A stretch of 7,743 nt of DNA from Bacteroidota bacterium (GTDB lineage Bacteria > Bacteroidota > Bacteroidia > Bacteroidales > CG2-30-32-10): the NCBI GenBank assembly GCA_013334735.1, contig JAAXXA010000010.1:9576-17318 (forward strand), written 5' to 3'. The position numbers and the translations under genes are program-made. The notes beneath the pieces were generated by a model. That model was not told where the DNA came from. It worked only from the letters and a program-made list of their open reading frames with translations, and did not search any database. This document shows positions 1 to 6,605 of this stretch, one piece after another (the stretch's first letter is position 1; the number at the start of each line of letters is the position of its first letter).

Positions 1-1
1 A

Positions 2-1570
2 ACAAAAAATCTAGCGCTTATTCATAACGGAATAATTGAAAATTATGCTTATCTTAAGCAGGAATTGATCAATAGAGGATATATTTTCATAAGTAATACT
101 GATACGGAAGTATTGGTACATTTGATTGAAGATATACAAATTAATGAAAATGTTGATCTTTTTGAAGCATTAAGAATAGCGCTTTCGCAAGTTATAGGTA
201 CTTATGCTATTGTAATTATTTCTAAAGATGATCCTGACACACTAATAGGTGCAAGGAAAGGTAGTCCACTTGTGATAGGAGTTGGTAAGGATGAAATGTT
301 TATTGCCTCAGACCCATCTCCGATTGTTGAATTTACTCAAAAAGTTGTTTATTTGGGCGAAGAGGAGATTACTATTATCAAACGAAATGGAGATCTTCGG
401 ATTGTTACAACAGATAATATTGAGAAAACTCCATATATACAAAAATTAGAAGTGCAATTAAGCGCTATAGAAAAAGGTGGATTTCCACATTTTATGCTTA
501 AGGAAATTTTTGAACAACCACGTTCAATCAGGGATAGCATGAGAGGTAGGCTGAATCTGGGAAATGAAATTGTTGCACTTGGAGGTATAATAGATTACGA
601 AGAAAAGTTTCTTAAAGCTAAAAGAATACTTATTATTGCATGTGGTACCTCTTGGCATGCAGGACTAGTTGGAGAATATCTTTTCGAAGATCTAGCACGA
701 ATTCCCGTAGAAGTTGAATATGCATCAGAATTCAGATATAGAAATCCAATTATTTATGAAGATGATATTGTAATTGCTATTTCTCAATCAGGTGAAACTG
801 CTGATACTCTAGCTGCAATAGCTCTTGCTAAATCTAAAGGCGCTACCATTATTGGCATTTGTAATGTAGTGGGATCTTCAATACCCAGAGCGACACATGC
901 AGGTTCTTATACTCATGCCGGACCAGAGATTGGCGTGGCGTCAACAAAAGCTTTTACAGCTCAGGTTGCAGTACTTACATTGATGGCGCTTACTATTGCA
1001 AATAAAAAAGGAACGATATCAAAATCCCGTTTACACAAAATAATTACCGAGTTAGGGATGATACCTGAAAAAATTGAAATTACTTTAAAATTGAACGATA
1101 AAATAAAGGAACTAGCTGAAAAATTCAAAGATTCAAGGAATTTTCTTTATTTAGGCAGAGGATACAATTTTCCTGTTGCTCTAGAAGGAGCGCTCAAATT
1201 AAAAGAAATATCTTACATTCATGCCGAGGGATATCCCGCTGCCGAAATGAAGCATGGTCCTATAGCTTTAATCGATGATAATATGCCTGTTGTTGTAATT
1301 GCTACAAACAAAGGTTCTTATGACAAAGTAATTAGTAATATTCAGGAAGTAAAAGCCAGAAAAGGTATTATTATAGCTATTGTTACCGAAGGAGATGAAA
1401 CTGTAAAAGGTCTTGCTGATTATACTATTGAAATTCCTGAAACTGAAGAAATGATGGTGCCGTTACTTGCTACAATACCTTTACAACTTCTTGCATACCA
1501 TATTGCTGTAATACGCGGATGTAACGTAGATCAGCCAAGAAATCTTGCTAAATCAGTTACGGTAGAATAA
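2..1570 (+). CDS. glmS: Glutamine--fructose-6-phosphate aminotransferase (isomerizing), 5'-truncated by window edge
   Basis: GlmS converts fructose-6-phosphate and glutamine to glucosamine-6-phosphate, the entry step to UDP-GlcNAc for peptidoglycan and LPS, in the cytosol. The reading frame is open from base 2, giving 522 visible residues. By alignment from memory with the 608-residue mature E. coli enzyme, about 89 N-terminal residues, including the catalytic Cys1, lie outside the window. The visible part begins in the glutaminase domain at LALIHNGIIENY (oxyanion Asn/Gly at fragment residues 9-10; glutamine-binding Asp in SNTDTEV at 34). Two SIS sugar-isomerase domains follow: CGTSWHAG at about 214-221, SQSGETAD at about 261-268, EGALKLKE ending in catalytic Glu402, KHGP with catalytic His418, and the terminal DQPRNLAKSVTVE with Lys517. 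All expected isomerase residues visible are intact. A TTG at 65 is an internal Leu codon, not the start. The gene converges on fabH. Confidence 0.97.
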   Translation, partial: TKNLALIHNGIIENYAYLKQELINRGYIFISNTDTEVLVHLIEDIQINENVDLFEALRIALSQVIGTYAIVIISKDDPDTLIGARKGSPLVIGVGKDEMFIASDPSPIVEFTQKVVYLGEEEITIIKRNGDLRIVTTDNIEKTPYIQKLEVQLSAIEKGGFPHFMLKEIFEQPRSIRDSMRGRLNLGNEIVALGGIIDYEEKFLKAKRILIIACGTSWHAGLVGEYLFEDLARIPVEVEYASEFRYRNPIIYEDDIVIAISQSGETADTLAAIALAKSKGATIIGICNVVGSSIPRATHAGSYTHAGPEIGVASTKAFTAQVAVLTLMALTIANKKGTISKSRLHKIITELGMIPEKIEITLKLNDKIKELAEKFKDSRNFLYLGRGYNFPVALEGALKLKEISYIHAEGYPAAEMKHGPIALIDDNMPVVVIATNKGSYDKVISNIQEVKARKGIIIAIVTEGDETVKGLADYTIEIPETEEMMVPLLATIPLQLLAYHIAVIRGCNVDQPRNLAKSVTVE

Positions 1571-1603
1571 TTAGGGAAACACTTTGTAAACGGAATAATA
1601 TAG

Positions 1604-1648
1604 TCAGCAATCGGCAATATTTGCTGACTGTTTATTGCTGACTGCCAA
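1604..1648. repeat. 7-bp-phased TCAGCAA/TTGCTGA repeat with alternative inverted repeats between convergent genes
   Basis: The gap between glmS and fabH contains heptamers TCAGCAA (1604-1610) and TCGGCAA (1611-1617), then, after TAT, TTGCTGA (1621-1627), CTGTTTA, TTGCTGA (1635-1641) and CTGCCAA. AGTCAGCAA at 1602-1610 can pair with TTGCTGACT at 1621-1629 (9 bp, 10-nt loop). Extended to 1602-1611, it can instead pair with 1634-1643 (10 bp). No T-tract follows either stem on the plus strand, so it is not a canonical intrinsic terminator for glmS, although its position between convergent genes fits a role in ending transcription or protecting 3' ends. Seen directly; function is inference. Confidence 0.6.
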
Positions 1649-1681
1649 CATATAATAAATCCCAAATTATCTAAAATCTTA

Positions 1682-2683
1682 TTATTTTTTATAATCGTAA
1701 GCCCATTTTAAATATATTGAACCCCAGGTAAAACCAGCGCCAAATGCTGTAAGAATAATATTGTCGCCTTTTTTGAGCAAAGGTTCCCATTCGGTCAAAC
1801 ATAATGGAAGTGTCGCAGCAGTTGTGTTTCCTAATTTTTGAATATTTACCATTACCTTTTCTTTATCTAGTTTCATCCTTTTGGCAGTAGCTTCAATAAT
1901 TCTCATATTTGCCTGATGAGGAACAAGCCATGCAATATCTTCAGATTTTAGGTGGTTACGTTCCATGATTTCCTCAGAAACATCAGCCATTTTAGAAACA
2001 GCCCATTTAAAAACTTGTTGCCCTTCCTGATAAATAAAGTGTTCCCTTGCTTCAATAGTTTCAAAAGATGATGGTTTTATGGATCCTCCGGCTTTTTGAT
2101 GTAAATGAATTCTTCCTACACCATCAGTTTTTAATATTGAATCAATAATTCCTAATTCATCATAAGTCGGTTCTAATAAAACGGCTCCTGCACCATCGCC
2201 AAAAATCGGACAAGTAGCACGATCGGTATAATCAACAATTGAGGACATTTTTTCTGCGCCCACGACTAACACTTTTTTATGTGTTCCGCTTTCAACATAT
2301 TTTGAAGCCGTAACTAAAGCGAAAAGAAAACCGGAACATCCTGCATTAATATCAAAACTAAAAGCGTTTTTTATACCCACTTTATCGCTTATTACATTAG
2401 CTGTTGCAGGGAATTGCATATCGGGAGTTACCGTAGCACAGACCAAAAGATCAATGTCTTCGGGTTTTGTATTGGTTTTTGCTAACAAACCTTTAATTGC
2501 TTCAACAGCAATGTCGGATGTACCTTTACCTTCTCCTTTTAATATTCTTCTTTCTTTTATACCTATTCGGGTCATTATCCAATCATCAGAGGTATCTACC
2601 ATTTTACTAAGTTCGTCATTAGTTAAAATATACTCCGGTAAATAACCATTAACGCCTGTAATTGCAGCTCTAATTTTTGACAT
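1682..2683 (-). CDS. fabH: 3-oxoacyl-[acyl-carrier-protein] synthase III (KAS III)
   Basis: FabH condenses acetyl- or branched acyl-CoA with malonyl-ACP to begin type II fatty acid synthesis. The 333-residue product has the normal family length. The thiolase-fold catalytic triad is complete: Cys116 in INAGCSGF, His256 in VPHQANM and Asn286 in GNTTAAT. The N-terminal signature TSDDWIMTRIGIKERR (about 31-46) and the C-terminal AFGAGFTWGS (about 313-322) are also present. I start it at the ATG at 2683 (MSKIRAAITGV), which matches where Bacteroidetes FabH proteins begin. An in-frame ATG nine codons upstream (2710) would add a non-homologous leader and lies inside a hairpin stem. It is last in the minus-strand cluster DUF177-rpmF-plsX remnant-fabH. 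No perfect TAnnTTTG lies in the 146 bases before it, so it is probably transcribed from the upstream operon promoter. Confidence 0.96.
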   Translation of the reverse strand: MSKIRAAITGVNGYLPEYILTNDELSKMVDTSDDWIMTRIGIKERRILKGEGKGTSDIAVEAIKGLLAKTNTKPEDIDLLVCATVTPDMQFPATANVISDKVGIKNAFSFDINAGCSGFLFALVTASKYVESGTHKKVLVVGAEKMSSIVDYTDRATCPIFGDGAGAVLLEPTYDELGIIDSILKTDGVGRIHLHQKAGGSIKPSSFETIEAREHFIYQEGQQVFKWAVSKMADVSEEIMERNHLKSEDIAWLVPHQANMRIIEATAKRMKLDKEKVMVNIQKLGNTTAATLPLCLTEWEPLLKKGDNIILTAFGAGFTWGSIYLKWAYDYKK

Positions 2684-2702
2684 ATAATTAAATTTTTTGA
2701 AT

Positions 2703-2725
2703 ACCCTCATTTTTTTTATGAGTGT
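2703..2725 (-). other. Hairpin in the fabH leader
   Basis: ACCCTCAT (2703-2710) faces ATGAGTGT (2718-2725) around a seven-base T loop on the plus strand (A loop in the transcript); 7 of 8 positions pair. It sits about 20 bases upstream of the chosen fabH start and encloses the alternative upstream ATG, which argues against use of that ATG. Stability is modest and no function is known. Confidence 0.35.
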
Positions 2726-2794
2726 ATTTGCATATTGATGAATTATTTTTTTTGAAAAGTTTTGCTTCGTTTATTACTAAATAAATCAGGCTCA

Positions 2795-3021
2795 TTTTAT
2801 TGCAGGATTATTCACCAATTCATATACTATCAGGGAATTTGAATAATTTCAAATTCTTGAGGAAAAGCCTTATATTTGGTCAATAAAGGTGTAATTATTT
2901 TCTTTTTGTAATATAAACAAAGTTGAATTGTTGGATTAATATCGTTATGAGTAAAAATTAAACCTTCAATAGTGGATTGAAGGGCAAAACTTCCACCCAT
3001 AAAATCAATTCCGATTTTCAT
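2795..3021 (-). pseudogene. plsX: Truncated remnant of phosphate acyltransferase PlsX
   Basis: PlsX converts acyl-ACP to acyl-phosphate, the donor for PlsY in phosphatidic acid synthesis, and is usually about 310-340 residues. Here only 63 codons are open (3021-2830, TGA stop). They begin MKIGIDFMGGSFALQSTIEG, clearly the PlsX N-terminus (family pattern IDAMGGDxAPxxxVxG), and run to EFEIIQIP, matching the first 60 or so residues. Signature positions are damaged: DAMGGD reads DFMGGS and the following Ala-Pro reads Ala-Leu. After the stop, another frame (2830-2795) reads IVYELVNNPAIK before a TGA, weakly resembling the next PlsX segment (an E...HPxKA-like pattern), which suggests a frameshift. 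The remaining roughly 250 codons are absent, since fabH begins about 110 bases later. The position, 17 bases after rpmF and before fabH, is the classical plsX slot. A functional short peptide is possible but unlikely. Confidence 0.85.
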
Positions 3022-3038
3022 CTTTTCAATATTTTAGT

Positions 3039-3227
3039 TTATGCAGTAGCCTCTTTTTTCTCTACGGCTAATTTGCCTTTGTAATAACCACACTCGCTGC
3101 ATACTCTATGATATAATACTGATGCTCCACAATTAGAACAAACAGCAGTAGTAGGAACTACAGCTTTATCGTGAGTTCTTCTTTTGTCTCTTCTCGTTTT
3201 AGAATGTTTATGTTTAGGATTTGGCAT
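3039..3227 (-). CDS. rpmF: 50S ribosomal protein L32 (bL32), zinc-binding form
   Basis: This is a 62-residue basic protein of the large ribosomal subunit. The N-terminus MPNPKHKHSKTRRDKRRTHD is the typical bL32 start, an Arg/Lys-rich tail that enters the rRNA. A zinc ribbon follows with Cys30-x2-Cys33 (CSNC) and Cys43-x2-Cys46 (CSEC), so this is the C+ zinc-dependent version rather than the cysteine-free paralogue that some bacteria switch to in zinc shortage. The ATG at 3227 is unambiguous. It lies 32 bases after the DUF177 gene and 17 bases before the plsX remnant on the same strand, in the conserved DUF177-rpmF-plsX-fabH order, and is probably transcribed from the promoter at 3817-3810. 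Confidence 0.97.
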   Translation of the reverse strand: MPNPKHKHSKTRRDKRRTHDKAVVPTTAVCSNCGASVLYHRVCSECGYYKGKLAVEKKEATA

Positions 3228-3259
3228 AATAATAATAATTTAAAATAAATGATATTAAG

Positions 3260-3784
3260 TTAACTTTTCTTTAATTTTGTTAGAACTTCCCAACGTGGGT
3301 CAATTTCAACAGTTTTAATATTTTGATATTCTTTAAGCTTTGCAATAAATTCAGGATTACAAAGAGAAAGACCATTTTCATCTTCCGGATGTGCTCTTTT
3401 TGTTGGTAAAGCTAAATGAATAAATTCGTAAATAAAATGAGAAATATTAATTTGGTAATCTTTTTCTGAAATAGTAATTAATTCTTCAGTATCATCAGTT
3501 TTATCTGTCCCAAATTTAACAATAATCCTTTCGTTTGAATTAATATCGAAATTAAAATCATCAAGGCATCTGTCGCACATAAGTCTGACACTTCCTGTTA
3601 GAATAAAATTTAAAACAAGCATTTTTGCTTCTTTTTGAAACTCAATATCAATACTTACATTACCCTGTTTTATTTGGGATTCTTCAAATTTTTCAAAGAA
3701 CGAATCATTAACTTTAAAATTATAGTTATAAGATCCGGGCGTTAAACTCGCAAATTGAATTGAATACTGATCTAAAAAGTTCAA
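3260..3784 (-). CDS. DUF177 / YceD-family protein, upstream partner of rpmF, TTG start
   Basis: This 174-residue protein belongs to the DUF177 (YceD/YlbN) family, widely encoded directly before rpmF and linked in E. coli and plants to accumulation of 23S rRNA. Visible family marks are an N-terminal LDQYSIQFASLTPGSYNYNF segment, the central CxxC in MCDRCLDDF (Cys70, Cys73), the LALPTKRAHPEDENG segment (about 125-138) followed by Cys142, and the C-terminal DPRWEVLTKL (about 162-171). The start codon is TTG at 3784. An in-frame TAA lies only six codons upstream and no in-frame ATG lies between, and homology begins right at this point, so a non-ATG start is the best reading. It is first in the operon, with about 20 bases between the predicted transcription start and the TTG. 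The precise biochemical activity is unknown. Confidence 0.9.
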   Translation of the reverse strand: MNFLDQYSIQFASLTPGSYNYNFKVNDSFFEKFEESQIKQGNVSIDIEFQKEAKMLVLNFILTGSVRLMCDRCLDDFNFDINSNERIIVKFGTDKTDDTEELITISEKDYQINISHFIYEFIHLALPTKRAHPEDENGLSLCNPEFIAKLKEYQNIKTVEIDPRWEVLTKLKKS

Positions 3785-3809
3785 TGTACAAAGCTTTATT
3801 TAAGGTCGG

Positions 3810-3817
3810 CAAAGGTA
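3810..3817 (-). promoter_or_regulatory. Bacteroidetes-type -7 element TACCTTTG for the DUF177-rpmF-fabH operon
   Basis: Read on the minus strand this is TACCTTTG, a perfect match to the Bacteroidetes sigma-ABfr -7 consensus TAnnTTTG, followed by CCGACC. It lies 26 bases upstream of the TTG start of the first operon gene. No TTG -33 box is present at the usual 19-21 base spacing; the upstream DNA is simply AT-rich. Confidence 0.65.
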
Positions 3818-3943
3818 ATATTTCTTATTCAAATAAAAAATATTAGCACAAAATAATTAATATGTTATTAAAAATTAACAAGATATAGTGAAATAAAGGG
3901 TGCAATTTATACTGTAATTGTGTTTAAATGTTATATAAAATAA

Positions 3944-3975
3944 GTTGGTAGACCGCCTATGGCGGAGCAATCAAC
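3944..3975 (-). terminator. GC-rich hairpin, candidate terminator of the proline dehydrogenase transcript
   Basis: The inner stem is CCGCC (3953-3957)/GGCGG (3961-3965) with a TAT loop. After a small internal loop, the outer stem GTTGGT (3944-3949)/ATCAAC (3970-3975) adds six pairs including one G-T. On the minus strand the stem is followed by TTATTTTATAT, a T-rich but interrupted tail. It is about 65 bases past the ProDH stop. It is strikingly GC-rich for this region, so a mobile palindromic repeat is an alternative. Confidence 0.5.
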
Positions 3976-4009
3976 ATTTAACAAAGATTATTATCTTTAA
4001 AAATGTTGA
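3971..4009. repeat. Long interrupted inverted repeat overlapping the GC-rich hairpin
   Basis: TCAACATTT (3971-3979) is complementary to AAATGTTGA (4001-4009). Inside, AAAGAT (3983-3988) pairs with ATCTTT (3993-3998) around TATT, giving a 15-pair stem with a small internal loop. A further copy, TTAAATGTT at 3924-3932, complements AACATTTAA at 3973-3981. The strand TCAAC at 3971-3975 is shared with the outer stem of the GC-rich hairpin, so the structures exclude each other. Confidence 0.55.
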
Positions 4010-4040
4010 AATTTGAACCCTTTACAATAAAAAAGAAACT

Positions 4041-4952
4041 CTATCCTTTTATAAAAATAGCTTTTATAATCATACCTGCCATTTTGGGATTTTCTTTTAA
4101 TCGTCGGGTGCAGTATGCAAACCATTTTACCCCAAATGGGACATAAACACGCATTGTATGCCCTTTGTCTGTAATTGATTTACGTAAATCGGGTGTAACT
4201 CCAAGTAACATTTGGAATTCATACATATTTTTAGGGACATTATATTTTTCAATAAGTTTGTATGCGCCATCTATCAGAGGTTTATCGTGAGTTGCAATAC
4301 CTACATAAATCTTATTTTTGAACATAAATTCCAGATCTTCGAGATAATGGCTATTTATTTCCTCATATTGTTTGAATGCAAGTTCTTTAGGTTCGGTATA
4401 AATTCCTTTACAAAGACGGAAATTAACAGGAATTTCGGTATTATTTATATCTAAAAGGTTTGTAACATCCTGCAATGTTCTTTTTAAATATGCCTGAACA
4501 ACAAGTCCTACATTTTTAGGAAATTCTTTTTTTAATTTTCTGAATAATTCTATTTCATCGTCAGTACACTGAGTATCTTCCATGTCGATTCGGACGAAAC
4601 TATTATATTCTGCTGCTTTAGCAACAACTTCACGAATTTGTTTATAACAACCTTCTTTGTCAATCAGTAAACCGAACATAGTTGGTTTGACCGAATAATT
4701 ACCAACAATTTTGTTTTTTTCGGTGATCTCAATCACATGAAGGTACTCCTTTTTATTTTGCTCGGCTTCGTCCATGCTTTTTATGAATTCTCCAAGCACG
4801 TCAATAGTTATTTTAATACCTTGGGCGTTAAGATCTTTGCAAAATTTTATAGCTTCTTCAAGAGTTTTGCCAGCAACATATCTTTTTGAAAATATCCAAA
4901 CAAAATTTTGTGGCATGTACGGCAGCATAGCTGCGATTATTTTATTAAACAT
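4041..4952 (-). CDS. Proline dehydrogenase (monofunctional, FAD-dependent)
   Basis: ProDH oxidises proline to delta-1-pyrroline-5-carboxylate, passing electrons through FAD to the quinone pool; it is a beta/alpha-barrel, peripheral to the membrane. At 303 residues it is the stand-alone form, not the long PutA fusion, so a P5C dehydrogenase should be encoded elsewhere. Family landmarks are KITIDVLGEF (about 47-56), FVRIDMEDTQ (119-128), LVVQAYLKRT (150-159, with the Q-A-Y flavin-side motif), FRLCKGIYTEP (178-188; the usual form is VKGAY), GIATHDKP (218-225), YEFQMLLG (244-251) and the C-terminal YVPFGVKWFAYCTRRLKENP (270-289), whose paired Arg283-Arg284 hold the proline carboxylate in characterised enzymes. 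The ATG at 4952 lies about 10 bases after a predicted transcription start. It is transcribed alone, divergently from uraA. Confidence 0.93.
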   Translation of the reverse strand: MFNKIIAAMLPYMPQNFVWIFSKRYVAGKTLEEAIKFCKDLNAQGIKITIDVLGEFIKSMDEAEQNKKEYLHVIEITEKNKIVGNYSVKPTMFGLLIDKEGCYKQIREVVAKAAEYNSFVRIDMEDTQCTDDEIELFRKLKKEFPKNVGLVVQAYLKRTLQDVTNLLDINNTEIPVNFRLCKGIYTEPKELAFKQYEEINSHYLEDLEFMFKNKIYVGIATHDKPLIDGAYKLIEKYNVPKNMYEFQMLLGVTPDLRKSITDKGHTMRVYVPFGVKWFAYCTRRLKENPKMAGMIIKAIFIKG

Positions 4953-4969
4953 AATTATTTATTTTTCTG

Positions 4970-4977
4970 CAAATTTA
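4970..4977 (-). promoter_or_regulatory. -7 element TAAATTTG of the proline dehydrogenase gene
   Basis: On the minus strand this reads TAAATTTG, a perfect TAnnTTTG, 17 bases upstream of the ProDH ATG. A TTG lies upstream (4996-4994 on the minus strand) but with a 16-base spacer, shorter than the usual 19-21, so the -33 box is doubtful. The resulting leader would be only about 10 bases. Confidence 0.5.
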
Positions 4978-5142
4978 TATGTTTTTAGATTCACAACTGA
5001 TTTTTTTTATTATTCTTTAACAAATAAAATTATCGATTTTTGTTAGCACTCATTTTTTAAAAATTGTACAAAATTTTAATGTATTGTAAATGATTATTTA
5101 TCTGTATTTATTTAAAATATATGCTTCTTTTTAATTATTATT

Positions 5143-5150
5143 TATTTTTG
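5143..5150 (+). promoter_or_regulatory. Candidate -7 element TATTTTTG of uraA
   Basis: TATTTTTG matches TAnnTTTG exactly and would give a leader of about 105 bases before the uraA ATG. No clear -33 TTG is found at normal spacing, and in AT-rich DNA such matches can arise by chance, so this is tentative. Confidence 0.42.
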
Positions 5151-5261
5151 CGCGTGATCATGGTTTTTATAAAACGTATAAATATGATTTCCGAAACAAT
5201 TAGGAAAACATAAATATCATGAGTCCACTAGCATAAATTATTAATTCAAAATTTGATTAAT

Positions 5262-6548
5262 ATGACACGACGTATTATCGGTATTCACGAAAAATTACCA
5301 CTTCTGCAAACACTTCCGCTGAGCTTCCAGCATTTAACCGCGATGTTTGGCGCCACTATTCTTGTTCCGATACTTTTAGGCGTAGATCCTGCTATTGCAC
5401 TATTAATGAATGGTGTCGGTACACTGATTTATTCATGGGTTACAAAAGGCGGTATTCCTGCTTATCTGGGTTCAAGCTTTGCTTTTATAGCGCCTACATT
5501 GCTTATTATTAGCACTTATGGAAGTTTTAGCAATGCGCAACCCGGATTTATCTTTTTCGGTTTGTTCTTTATTGCAATTTCTTTTATCGTAAAATATTGG
5601 GGAATTAGTTGGATTGACGTAGTAATGCCTCCTGCCGTAATGGGCGCCGTTGTTGCAATAATTGGTCTTGAGCTTGCGCCGGTTGCCGCACAACAAGCGG
5701 GACTCGCACCTTTTCCTACAGAAGTAGGTAAAATTGTAAAACCTTTTGTAGCTTCAAATGACGTGCTAATAGTATCGATGTTTACTTTATGTATCGGGAT
5801 TGCCGGCTCTGTGATGTTAAGAGGATTTTTTCAGGTAATACCAATCCTTGTAGCAGTTATTGCAGGATATTTACTTGCGCTTTCGATGGGAATGGTTGAC
5901 ACAACTGCTATCAGCAAAGCTGCATGGTTTGCGCTGCCTAATTTTCGTGCTCCTGTTTTTAATCCAAATGCTTTAATAATTATCGCTCCGGCTTGTATTG
6001 TAGTGCTTGCGGAGCATATCAGCCACCTGATTGTAACAGGAAAAATTACCGGTTCAAATTTGATGGAAAATCCGGGCTTACATCGTTCTTTGCTTGGCGA
6101 TGGAATAAGTAACGTATTATCAGGTTTTACCGGTTCGCCCCCCAATACTACTTATGGCGAAAACATTGGTGTGATGGCGATAACAAGAGTCTATTCTGTT
6201 TGGGTTATACGCGGAGCTGCAATTATAGCAATTGTATTTTCGTGTGTAGGAAAAATTGCTGCTGCAATATCTACAATTCCAACGCCTGTTATGGGAGGAA
6301 TTACAATGCTTTTGTACGGTGTAATTGCAGTACAGGGGATTAGAATGTTTGTAGAACAAAAAGTGGATTTTAGTAAGAACAGAAATATGGTATTAGGCGC
6401 CGTTACATTCGTTGTAGGAGTGAGCGGAGCTGCAATTAATATAGGCACCGTCCAACTTAAAGGAATGGCTTTTGCCGCAATTGTCGGAATAGTTTTATCC
6501 TTGATTTTTTGGTTATTGGACAAACTTGGAGTGATGAATAAGGAATAG
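5262..6548 (+). CDS. uraA: Uracil permease (uracil:H+ symporter, NAT/NCS2 family)
   Basis: UraA imports uracil across the inner membrane using the proton gradient, feeding pyrimidine salvage. The 428-residue product is of normal length and almost entirely hydrophobic, consistent with the 14-segment NCS2 fold. Family landmarks are QHLTAMFGATILVPILLG (23-40), AYLGSSFAFIAP (67-78), VMPPAVMGAVV (121-131), VLAEHISHL (248-256) with Glu251, NPGLHRSLLGDG (270-281), and SPPNTTYGENIGVMAITRVY (292-311) with Glu300. Glu251 and Glu300 correspond to the uracil- and proton-coupling Glu241 and Glu290 of E. coli UraA. These residues favour uracil over xanthine or urate transport. The start is the ATG at 5262; an in-frame TTG at 5253 would add three residues with no family support. 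It is a single gene, followed after 31 bases by the tRNA promoter element with no obvious terminator in between. Confidence 0.96.
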   Translation: MTRRIIGIHEKLPLLQTLPLSFQHLTAMFGATILVPILLGVDPAIALLMNGVGTLIYSWVTKGGIPAYLGSSFAFIAPTLLIISTYGSFSNAQPGFIFFGLFFIAISFIVKYWGISWIDVVMPPAVMGAVVAIIGLELAPVAAQQAGLAPFPTEVGKIVKPFVASNDVLIVSMFTLCIGIAGSVMLRGFFQVIPILVAVIAGYLLALSMGMVDTTAISKAAWFALPNFRAPVFNPNALIIIAPACIVVLAEHISHLIVTGKITGSNLMENPGLHRSLLGDGISNVLSGFTGSPPNTTYGENIGVMAITRVYSVWVIRGAAIIAIVFSCVGKIAAAISTIPTPVMGGITMLLYGVIAVQGIRMFVEQKVDFSKNRNMVLGAVTFVVGVSGAAINIGTVQLKGMAFAAIVGIVLSLIFWLLDKLGVMNKE

Positions 6549-6579
6549 TAATAATTTTTTCTGTTTATAATTTTTTTAA

Positions 6580-6587
6580 TACCTTTG
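6580..6587 (+). promoter_or_regulatory. -7 element TACCTTTG driving the tRNA-Lys/tRNA-Pro pair
   Basis: TACCTTTG followed by CCGCC is a perfect Bacteroidetes -7 box 18 bases before the mature tRNA-Lys 5' end, so transcription would begin about 12 bases upstream of the tRNA. No exact TTG is seen at -33; the upstream stretch is T-rich (TTTTTTCTG at 6554-6562). Confidence 0.65.
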
Positions 6588-6605
6588 CCGCCAAGAATAA
6601 AAAAT

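Larger units (their letters stand above)
4953..5261. other. Divergent intergenic region between proline dehydrogenase and uraA
   Basis: About 309 bases of very AT-rich DNA without a credible gene. It holds a -7 element facing each way (4977-4970 minus, 5143-5150 plus) and the palindrome TTGTACAA (5064-5071). TTAGCACTC at 5043-5051 is half of a CIRCE operator with no partner. A weak possible hairpin in the uraA leader joins ATGATTTCC (5184-5192) to GGAAA (5203-5207) and ATCAT (5216-5220). I see no riboswitch that I can recognise. Confidence 0.5.

Noticed and set aside
65..67. TTG as a start codon for glmS
   Set aside because: The frame is open and homologous to GlmS upstream to the window edge (LALIHNGIIENY), so this is an internal Leu codon.
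2684..2710. Upstream ATG giving fabH nine extra residues (MRVFKKFNY)
   Set aside because: The extension has no family counterpart and the ATG is inside a hairpin; the internal ATG at 2683 matches the normal FabH start.
4774..5046. 90-codon plus-strand frame antisense to the proline dehydrogenase 5' end
   Set aside because: It overlaps a well-supported gene on the other strand and its promoter, and has no recognisable features.
5043..5051. TTAGCACTC, half of a CIRCE heat-shock operator
   Set aside because: The required GAGTGCTAA after nine bases is absent and no chaperone gene is adjacent, so it is a chance half-site.
5151..5261. Riboswitch or PyrR-type attenuator in the uraA leader
   Set aside because: Only weak AT-rich pairings are visible and I see no terminator/antiterminator pair or known consensus, so I do not claim one.
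5831..6523. Several long minus-strand reading frames within uraA
   Set aside because: They are shadows of the uraA coding strand with no recognisable domains or signals; uraA itself has full-length homology.
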